Shown one piece after another: positions 58,080 through 64,000 of a DNA stretch of 64,000 bases. How positions within the stretch are numbered: position 1 is the stretch's first letter; each line of letters begins with the position of its first letter. Position numbers and translations under genes: made by a program. Below the pieces are notes generated by a model, which ran no database searches, was not told the origin of the DNA, and was given only the letters and a program-made list of their open reading frames with translations. Origin of the DNA: Paucibacter sp. PLA-PC-4 (GTDB lineage: Bacteria > Pseudomonadota > Gammaproteobacteria > Burkholderiales > Burkholderiaceae_C); assembly GCF_026241155.1 (NCBI RefSeq), contig NZ_JAPFGP010000001.1, forward strand, positions 62,001-126,000, read 5' to 3'.

Positions 58080-60377
58080 CTAGCGAAATCCGATCCCGCG
58101 CCGTTGCCTGACCTCCGGCTTGACCCGGTGCTCGCCTTCGAGCTGGGACAGGAACTCGTCTGGCGTGAAGGCCTCGCCGAGGATCTCAACCTGCTGGCGC
58201 ACCGCGGCGAAGTCACCCGGGGTGAGCTGGTCCAGCACGGCCAGCCTCTCGCGCTGCTCGGCGTCCAGCTCGGCCACGCCGGCCAAACCCGCTTCATGCG
58301 CGAACATGGTCTCGCGCTGCTCGGCGCGCAGCGCCTTGAAGCGGATCTTGAAGGCGAAACGGCGCAGCGCCGCCTCGTCGAGCTCCTCGAACAAGTTGGT
58401 GGTGCATATGAAGATGCCGGCAAAGCGCTCCATGCCGGCCAGCATCTCGTTGACCTCGCTGACCTCGTAATTGCGCTCGGCCATGCGCCGGCTGCGCAGA
58501 AAGCTGTCGGCCTCGTCGAGTAGCAGCACCGCGTCTTCCTGCGTCGCTGCCTCGAACATGCGAGCCATGTTCTGCTCGGTCTCGCCGACGAATTTGCTGG
58601 CCAGATCGCTGGCCAGGCGCACCATCAGCGACCGGCCCAAGGCCTGGGCTATGTGCTCGGCCAGTGCGGTCTTGCCGGTGCCGGGCGGACCGTAAAAGCA
58701 CAGATTGCCGCGGCCGCGCCGCTGCAATGCCTCAAGGATGCGCGAGATCTCGAAGCGAGACTCAACATTCAACAGGTCCAGCGCATAGCGGGTGACCACC
58801 TCACGCGGACCGCGCTCATGCGACTGATGGCCCAGTGCCTTGTCGGCGTTCTGAAGCTGGCGCGCGATCAGTCCCTCGGCCTCGTCTGCCGCGCCGGCCA
58901 GCTGCGCGAAGCGCACCGCGGTGCGGATCTGGGCCGGGGTCAGGCCGCGCCGCTCGGCCAGCCGGGCTGCGAACTCGGCGCTGACCGCGACATCGGACAG
59001 CGCACGCTGCACCAGGCCCAGGCGGGCGCCGGGCGGCGGCGACTTCAATTCGAGGTGGTACTGGAAGCGGCGCCTGAATGCCGGGTCGATCTGCTCGATA
59101 CGGTTGGTGACCCAGATTACCGGCACCGGATTGGTCTCGAGGATCTGGTTGACCCAGGCCTTGCCCGATACCGAGCCCGAGGCCGGCGCATCGAGTGCGG
59201 CATCGAGCCGGGCCATCAGCTGCACGGTGTCGGTGGACAGTGGCGGGAACACGTCCTCGACTTCGTCGAACAATAGCGCCACGTTTTGGCTGGCCTTCAG
59301 GAACTGCTGGCTGATCTGCAAGGAGCGGTAGCGGTCGCGGCCGGACAGCGAGTTGCCGTCGCGGTCGGCGTACTCGACCTCGTACAGATCAAGACCGGCG
59401 GCCTGGGCCGCGACCTTGGCCAGCTCGGTTTTGCCGGTGCCCGGCGGGCCATAGAGCAACACATTCACGCCGGCCTGCTGGCGCGCAACCGCCTGGCGCA
59501 GCAACGTACCCAGTACGCCCAGGTCCTCGGCGACGAACTGGAAGTCGCTCGGCGTCAGCTCGCTCTTGGTGGCCGGGCGGGTAAACACCGCCATCAGATC
59601 GCCCGGAGCCGGATATTCGCGCATCAGCACCGGCGGCAGCTGGTCGCTGACTTTCATCAGATCGGCCAGATCGGTGATGTTGTGCTCCGAGATCAGGTTC
59701 TCGACCATGCCGATGCGTTCCAGCCGCGAGCCCGCGCGCAAGGCCTCTGCGACCTCCTGTGCATTGACATCGGCCACCGCCGCGATCGCCGCGAACGCTT
59801 CTTGCGCGGTGTTGACCTTGAACTCGACCAGGGCGCCGCGCAGCTCGCGCTGGTAGCGGGCCAAGGTGCCGTAGAGCAAGATGGCACGCTCGGCGGGATT
59901 GAGCTGCAGCAAATTGCCTAAAGCGGCAATATTCTTCTCGACCAGGGTCGACTCCTGCTTTAACTGCCGATCCAGCAGCTCGCAGGTGGTGGCCAGCAGG
60001 GCCAGCATGTCCTTGGGCGCGTCTTTGATGTATTCGTCGAGGTAGAAAAACAGCGTGGCTTCGGCGAAGGGGCCGTTCCAGACGCCGTGGTGCTCAAGAA
60101 ACATCTCGTCGCTGAGCGCCTCGTGGCCGGTCCATAGCTCATTGCCCTGGCAGCGCCGGGCCAGATAGGCCCGCAGCCGTGTCAGCACTCGCACCGGCCA
60201 GACCAGGTGGCGGCCGGTGAAGGACAGCAGGCCGTTGAAATCGCGCCGCAGATTGAAGCGGCCCGCATGCTTGACGGTCAGTGTCAGCACGAAATGCGAA
60301 CACATGCGATCCAGCACCGGGGCTTTGGCCAGTCCGGGGGAGGGCAACACGCGCGTGTCCGACAGACGCTTGACCAT
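58080..60377 (-). CDS. AAA family ATPase with two ATPase domains
   Basis: 765 residues. The N-terminal 250 residues are helical and unassigned. AAA domain 1 has Walker A LLYGPPGTGKTELA (about 305-318) and Walker B VALLFDEVEDVF, followed by VIWVTNRIEQIDPAFRRRF (sensor 1 and arginine finger). AAA domain 2 has Walker A CFYGPPGTGKTALA (about 558-571) and Walker B AVLLLDEADSFL, then FICTTNLFEELDEAALRRF. Both domains look active. It probably unfolds or remodels proteins as a hexamer in the cytoplasm. Related tandem AAA proteins of Burkholderiales are not characterised. No partner protease lies next to it. Confidence 0.87.
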   Translation of the reverse strand: MVKRLSDTRVLPSPGLAKAPVLDRMCSHFVLTLTVKHAGRFNLRRDFNGLLSFTGRHLVWPVRVLTRLRAYLARRCQGNELWTGHEALSDEMFLEHHGVWNGPFAEATLFFYLDEYIKDAPKDMLALLATTCELLDRQLKQESTLVEKNIAALGNLLQLNPAERAILLYGTLARYQRELRGALVEFKVNTAQEAFAAIAAVADVNAQEVAEALRAGSRLERIGMVENLISEHNITDLADLMKVSDQLPPVLMREYPAPGDLMAVFTRPATKSELTPSDFQFVAEDLGVLGTLLRQAVARQQAGVNVLLYGPPGTGKTELAKVAAQAAGLDLYEVEYADRDGNSLSGRDRYRSLQISQQFLKASQNVALLFDEVEDVFPPLSTDTVQLMARLDAALDAPASGSVSGKAWVNQILETNPVPVIWVTNRIEQIDPAFRRRFQYHLELKSPPPGARLGLVQRALSDVAVSAEFAARLAERRGLTPAQIRTAVRFAQLAGAADEAEGLIARQLQNADKALGHQSHERGPREVVTRYALDLLNVESRFEISRILEALQRRGRGNLCFYGPPGTGKTALAEHIAQALGRSLMVRLASDLASKFVGETEQNMARMFEAATQEDAVLLLDEADSFLRSRRMAERNYEVSEVNEMLAGMERFAGIFICTTNLFEELDEAALRRFAFKIRFKALRAEQRETMFAHEAGLAGVAELDAEQRERLAVLDQLTPGDFAAVRQQVEILGEAFTPDEFLSQLEGEHRVKPEVRQRRGIGFR

Positions 60378-60489
60378 GGGGTACTCCTCACCAACCCACG
60401 CCAGTCGGCGTGTTGAGCCCCATCTTGGCGCACAGCCGCGCCGAGAACAAGGCCTGGCGGGCGATTGCCGGGCGCTTGGCAGGAATTAG

Positions 60490-60780
60490 TTAGTGCATCA
60501 CGACCGGCTGGTTGCCAAGACTGGCATAGGTCTCAATGAAGTCATCGAGGTCCTCTTCGGACGGGTCCTGCCCCATCAGGGTCTCGACCCCTTGCTGGAA
60601 CTGTTCGGCCAGCGCGCCCTCGATGAAGATCTCCTTGCGGGCGAACTTGTCGACAATCTCAAAGCCGCCGCGGCTGAGCTGGAACTCGGGCTCGATCTCA
60701 TCGTTGGCGCGCAGACCGGCCGCGACCGGTACGTCGAACTGCACGACGATGAAGCTGGGGGAGTTGTAAAGCATGTGCAT
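60490..60780 (-). CDS. DUF3567 domain protein
   Basis: 96 residues from ATG 60780. It matches the betaproteobacterial DUF3567 family over its length: it opens MHMLYNSPSFIVVQFD, has GGFEIVDKFARKEIFIEGALAEQF in the middle, and ends QPVVMH. Function is unknown; the family is almost restricted to Burkholderiales, which supports the taxonomic placement. It is upstream of the AAA gene on the same strand, 112 bases away. Confidence 0.9.
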   Translation of the reverse strand: MHMLYNSPSFIVVQFDVPVAAGLRANDEIEPEFQLSRGGFEIVDKFARKEIFIEGALAEQFQQGVETLMGQDPSEEDLDDFIETYASLGNQPVVMH

Positions 60781-60973
60781 GAAGTACTCCTGTGCCCGTT
60801 AGCTGTGGTCAGACTAAGCCCTTTCAAGCGACTTTCATGCCGACCACGAACAAATAGTCTCAGAAAGTCCCGCGTCTCGGGGGATGGGGTCTTCGCACTT
60901 TGTGGTGGAAGCGTCACAAGATCACGGATGGGCGACCCGCTCAAACCCCCTGTCTGACACCTCCGGCTCGGCC

Positions 60974-62313
60974 TCAGAGCACCACGAAGAGCAGCCACAC
61001 CAGCACCGGCACCAGCACCGTGACGGCGCCGCCATAGAGCAGCAGCGTGCGGAAGAAGCGCTCCCGGTCCACGCCTTTGGCATTCGCCAGCACCAGTGCC
61101 CCATTGGTCGAGAAGGGGCTGACATCAACGATGGTCGATGAGACCGCCATCGCCGCGATGAAGCCGATCGCCATGCCGCTGTTGTCGCCCTGCAAAAAGG
61201 GCACGCCCAGCGGGATCAGCGAGCCTAGCACCGCGGTCGACGATGCGAACGCCGAAATCACCGCGCCGACAAAGCACAGCAGCAGGGCCGCCACAAGCGG
61301 TGATGTCAGCTGGGCCACGCTGTTGCCGACGTAGGAGATCGTGCCCATCTTGTCCATCACGCCGATATAGGTGCTAACGCCGACGATCAGCATGATCTCG
61401 GGCCAGGATACTTGGCCGAGCGCGCTCTTGTGCAGCCGCGGCTGCAGAAGACTCAGCGCCAAGCCGATGCTGATCGACACAAAGCCGATGTCGAGCTTGT
61501 AGACCAGGGTCAGCACGGCCAGCGATAACAATCCTAGCGCGGTGATGATTTGATGGACATTGGTGCTTTGGAAGGTCTGGGTGTTGACCTGGCCGAGCAC
61601 CGAGGAGCGGCTGTTCGCGACCCGGCGCCCCTCGCCGAAGGATTCGGCCTCGGCGCCGCCGAAGACCTGGGGGCCGCCCTGAGCACGCGCCACCTGGGGG
61701 ATCGGCGGCGCATCAGCTTCATGCCGCCCAGCATCACGAACAGGCCCAGCGCGACGACGAAGTTGACGCCGAAGCTGGCCAGCATCGTCGTCAGCTCGCT
61801 CAGCGGCAGGCCGGAGCGGGCGACGATCTTGTTGGTGATGCCGCCGTAGATGCTGATCGGCGAGAAGCCGCCCGCCTGCGCGCCATGGATCACCATCAAG
61901 CCCATCATCAGCGGGTTGATGCCGTGCTTGGCTGCGAAGCCCAGCGCAATCGGAGCGATGATGGCCACTGCCGCAGGGCTGACGGCGTCCACCGAGGTGA
62001 GCACTGCCGCGATGAAGAACATGATCCACGGAATCCCTTCGATCCTGCCGCGCACCGCGCGCACCGCTATCTTGACCAGCCAATCAATGGTGCCGTTGTT
62101 CTGCGCGATCGCGAACAGATAGGTGATGCCGGCCAGCGTCAGGAAGAGGTCGGCGGGGAATCCGGCGATCATGGCCTTGGCGTTCATGCCCGCCACGAAA
62201 GTGCCGACGAGAAATGCGCCGACAAAGGCCAGCACCCCCATATTGATTGGCCGCACGGTGGCGATGACGAACATGGCCGCGAGCGGAAGAATCGACATCC
62301 AGTGGATGTTCAT
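60974..62313 (-). pseudogene. MatC-like dicarboxylate/malonate carrier, frameshifted
   Basis: From ATG 62313 the protein begins MNIHWMSILPLAAMFVIATVRPINMGVLAFVGAFLVG and runs as a MatC-type membrane carrier through VDAVSPAAVAIIAPI and GGFSPISIYGGITNKI to about residue 205. The frame then leaves the family at about 61700 and the homology continues in another frame (VANSRSSVLGQV, then SLAVLTLVYKLDIGFVSISIG, to LLFVVL at 60974). One missing base in the GGGGG run at 61696-61700 (read as CCCCC) would restore about 446 residues. It lies next to mdcH, so it is probably the malonate importer. It is either a true mutation or a sequencing error in the G run. Confidence 0.8.
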
Positions 62314-62457
62314 GGCTTGTCTTCTGTGGCAGCAGCTTGGCCGCTTTGGTATCGCCCGGTATCGGGGGTGCCCGGCCGCTTCAATCAAGCCGGGTGACGG
62401 ACCGTTACGGCTTCAGGAGATGTTGGGAGCAAACCCGCAGACGCGCGCGCGTCGTGT

Positions 62458-63366
62458 TCAGGCGCTGCAGCACTGCGCGACCCAACGGCTCAGTCCCTGC
62501 CTGGACCTGAACTCGTCGGCGGATCGGGCCGGGATGTCCGGATGCCGTTGGTTCCACAGCGCGGCCAAGGCCTGGCCGCCGCCGATTTCCAGCACGCAGC
62601 GCGGTGCGCGCATCGCCAACTGGTCCATGCATTCGTCCCAATGCACCGTGCTGGCGATCTGTCGGGCCAGCGCGTCGCGTGCCGCATCGGTGCGCCAGAT
62701 CCGCTGCGCCGTGTTGCTGAACAGAGGCCAGTGCGGCGCCTCAAACCGCACGAGGCGCAGTCGCCCGGCGAAGCCGTCTGCGGCCGGCTGCATCGCCGCG
62801 GTGTGCGAGGCCACATCGACCGCCAGACGGGTGCAGCGGGCGCCGTGGCGGCCGGCCAGCGGCTCGAAATCATCGAGTGCGCGCTGCGGTCCACCCAGCA
62901 CCACGCGGTCCTCGCCATTCGAGATCGCGATGGTCAGCGGTGTATCACGTAGCAGCGACAAAAGGGCTTCGCGGCCTAGGCCGCTCACGCCCATCAGTCC
63001 GCCGGGTGTCGCTCGGCTAGCGTCATTCATCAGCTCGGCCCGCTGGGCCGACAGCGCTAGGGCATCTTCGGGCGCCAGCACGCCGGCGGCGCCGAAGGCC
63101 GCCAGCTCGCCGACGCTGTAGCCGGCAACGCCTAGCGGCTCGGGCAGCTCGTCGGCCAGCTGCCTCCAGGCGGCCAGCGCCGTCGCGGTGATCAGCAGCT
63201 GTGCGTTGCGGTTGCGGCACGCCCAGGCTGGGTCGGCCATCGCTGCGCGCCAGTCAGTGATGCCCAGGCGCTCGCACAGCGCCTGGGTCAGTGCGTCAGG
63301 CACTAGCCAAGGCAGCATGCCGGCATGCTGGTGCCCCTGGCCGCTGAAGATCAGGGCCAAGCTCAT
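62458..63366 (-). CDS. mdcH: Malonate decarboxylase epsilon subunit MdcH (malonyl transacylase type)
   Basis: 302 residues. Acyltransferase fold: LALIFSGQGHQHAGMLPWL at the N-terminus, nucleophile Ser in VAGYSVGELAAFGAAG, conserved His in DVASHTAAM and the tail with VLEIGGGQALAALW. It loads malonate onto the acyl-carrier subunit MdcC to start the decarboxylation cycle. It starts right before the mdcB stop (adjacent, no gap). The remaining mdc genes would lie beyond 64000. Confidence 0.92.
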   Translation of the reverse strand: MSLALIFSGQGHQHAGMLPWLVPDALTQALCERLGITDWRAAMADPAWACRNRNAQLLITATALAAWRQLADELPEPLGVAGYSVGELAAFGAAGVLAPEDALALSAQRAELMNDASRATPGGLMGVSGLGREALLSLLRDTPLTIAISNGEDRVVLGGPQRALDDFEPLAGRHGARCTRLAVDVASHTAAMQPAADGFAGRLRLVRFEAPHWPLFSNTAQRIWRTDAARDALARQIASTVHWDECMDQLAMRAPRCVLEIGGGQALAALWNQRHPDIPARSADEFRSRQGLSRWVAQCCSA

Positions 63367-64000
63367 TCAGGCCGCGCCCAGGCGCATCATCCAGCAGCTG
63401 CTTGCCAGCATATCCGCCGCGCCGCCGGGCGAAAGCCGCCGCGCGACGAAGGCCTTGCCGATCCGTAGAGCGCGTGCCAGCCCGTCAGGCACCGCGGCGC
63501 CGCCCTGAGCGATAAAGCCGCGCGCCGCGCGCTGCGCGAACGCGAGCCCCTCGGCGCCGCCACGGTGTGCCAGATTACTGTCGTCCAGGACCGCGATGAT
63601 GTGAAACAGGGTATCGAGCTGTGCCAGCGATGGCCTCAGGCCGCGTGCCAGCGCCGCGTGCAGGGTCGGTAGCGCCACCTCGAAGACCACCGGGAAACCC
63701 GCCGCCGCCTCCTCCGAGGCACTGCGCAGACCGAGCCGGCGCGCCGCGATGCCGCCGGGCAGGGCCGAAGGCCGCGCTGCGCGCGCACGCAGTGCGGCAC
63801 CCCACTGTTCGATCAGCGTGGCGCGAACCCTCGCGGCCGTGATAGGCACGCCGGCACGCGAGGCGGCTCCGGCCGCCGCGCACAGCAAGCCGAGCTGGAA
63901 GACCGCACCGCGATGGGTGTTGATGCCTCCGGTCGCCGCCAGCATCTGCGCTTCGGCTTTGATTCCGCAGCGCTCCAGCGCAGTAAAAGGCGCGAGTTCG
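63367..64000 (-). CDS. mdcB: Triphosphoribosyl-dephospho-CoA synthase MdcB (5' end beyond window)
   Basis: The frame is open to base 64000, giving 211 residues of the C-terminal part. The visible family features are FTALERCGIKAEAQMLAATGGINTHRGAVF, a nucleotide-binding region, and later LDTLFHIIAVLDDSNLAHRGG. The enzyme makes the precursor of the prosthetic group that is attached to the malonate decarboxylase acyl carrier. Its stop abuts the mdcH start. The N-terminus (about 80 residues) is not in the window. Confidence 0.9.
   Translation of the reverse strand, partial: ELAPFTALERCGIKAEAQMLAATGGINTHRGAVFQLGLLCAAAGAASRAGVPITAARVRATLIEQWGAALRARAARPSALPGGIAARRLGLRSASEEAAAGFPVVFEVALPTLHAALARGLRPSLAQLDTLFHIIAVLDDSNLAHRGGAEGLAFAQRAARGFIAQGGAAVPDGLARALRIGKAFVARRLSPGGAADMLASSCWMMRLGAA

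Noticed and set aside
1-64000. tRNA, rRNA, CRISPR, insertion sequence or prophage
   Set aside because: Reading both strands I saw no cloverleaf-type sequences, no regularly spaced repeats, no transposase or phage genes.

Overview
The window is GC-rich (roughly two thirds G+C by eye), with dense, mostly non-overlapping genes, many ATGA start/stop overlaps and long spurious antisense reading frames. The gene content points to a betaproteobacterium of the Burkholderiales, most like the Roseateles/Pelomonas/Mitsuaria group. The pointers are a DUF3567 protein, a PhaM-type PHA granule protein, a Bug/TctC solute-binding protein, PEP-CTERM proteins, glcDEF, malonate decarboxylase genes and several c-di-GMP enzymes. 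This placement is inference; there is no rRNA or other phylogenetic marker. I saw no tRNA, rRNA, CRISPR array, insertion sequence or prophage.

Layout. 1-3.1 kb: a truncated sensor histidine kinase diverging from an acetyl-CoA hydrolase/transferase. 3.15-8.6 kb: an iron-uptake unit of Fur box, FecI-like sigma, FecR-like regulator, TonB-dependent receptor with STN domain, and PepSY membrane protein. 8.6-15.5 kb: patatin, small membrane protein, orphan solute-binding protein, AraC regulator, Bug protein, and two PEP-CTERM proteins, one with a probable thioester domain. 15.5-19.2 kb: a translationally coupled ECF sigma / Ser-Thr kinase-TPR / 115-aa protein operon. 19.4-24.5 kb: degenerate GGDEF protein, an unlisted 45-aa membrane protein, EamA transporter, S41 peptidase lipoprotein and MocR regulator.

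24.7-28.4 kb is the most unusual block: a five-gene minus-strand run of a Tat-signal secreted protein, a PqqD-like protein, an HprK-related kinase, a nucleotidyltransferase and a PssA-type CDP-alcohol phosphatidyltransferase (the HPr-rel-A type system, of unknown function). 28.5-38.6 kb: a Cache-GGDEF-EAL protein, YpfJ-like metallopeptidase, PAS-GGDEF cyclase, TrhA/HlyIII protein, a second orphan binding protein, an ABC exporter and a lipoprotein phosphatase. 39-44 kb: glcD-glcE-lrgA-lrgB-glcF, where an LrgAB/CidAB pair sits inside the glycolate oxidase operon and may be its glycolate transporter.

44-52 kb: a third orphan binding protein, FIST protein, PhaM, a retropepsin-like protease, VOC protein, ClC channel, SSS symporter and Gfo/Idh oxidoreductase. 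52.2-54.7 kb: a GFA-family gene broken by an in-frame TGA at an expected cysteine codon, then a hydratase-M14 peptidase pair. 54.7-58.1 kb: a TPR/winged-helix regulator followed by a beta-propeller-like protein, a DUF899 protein and a membrane protein. 58-60.8 kb: a double-AAA ATPase and DUF3567. 61-64 kb: a malonate locus end with a frameshifted MatC-like carrier, mdcH and a partial mdcB.
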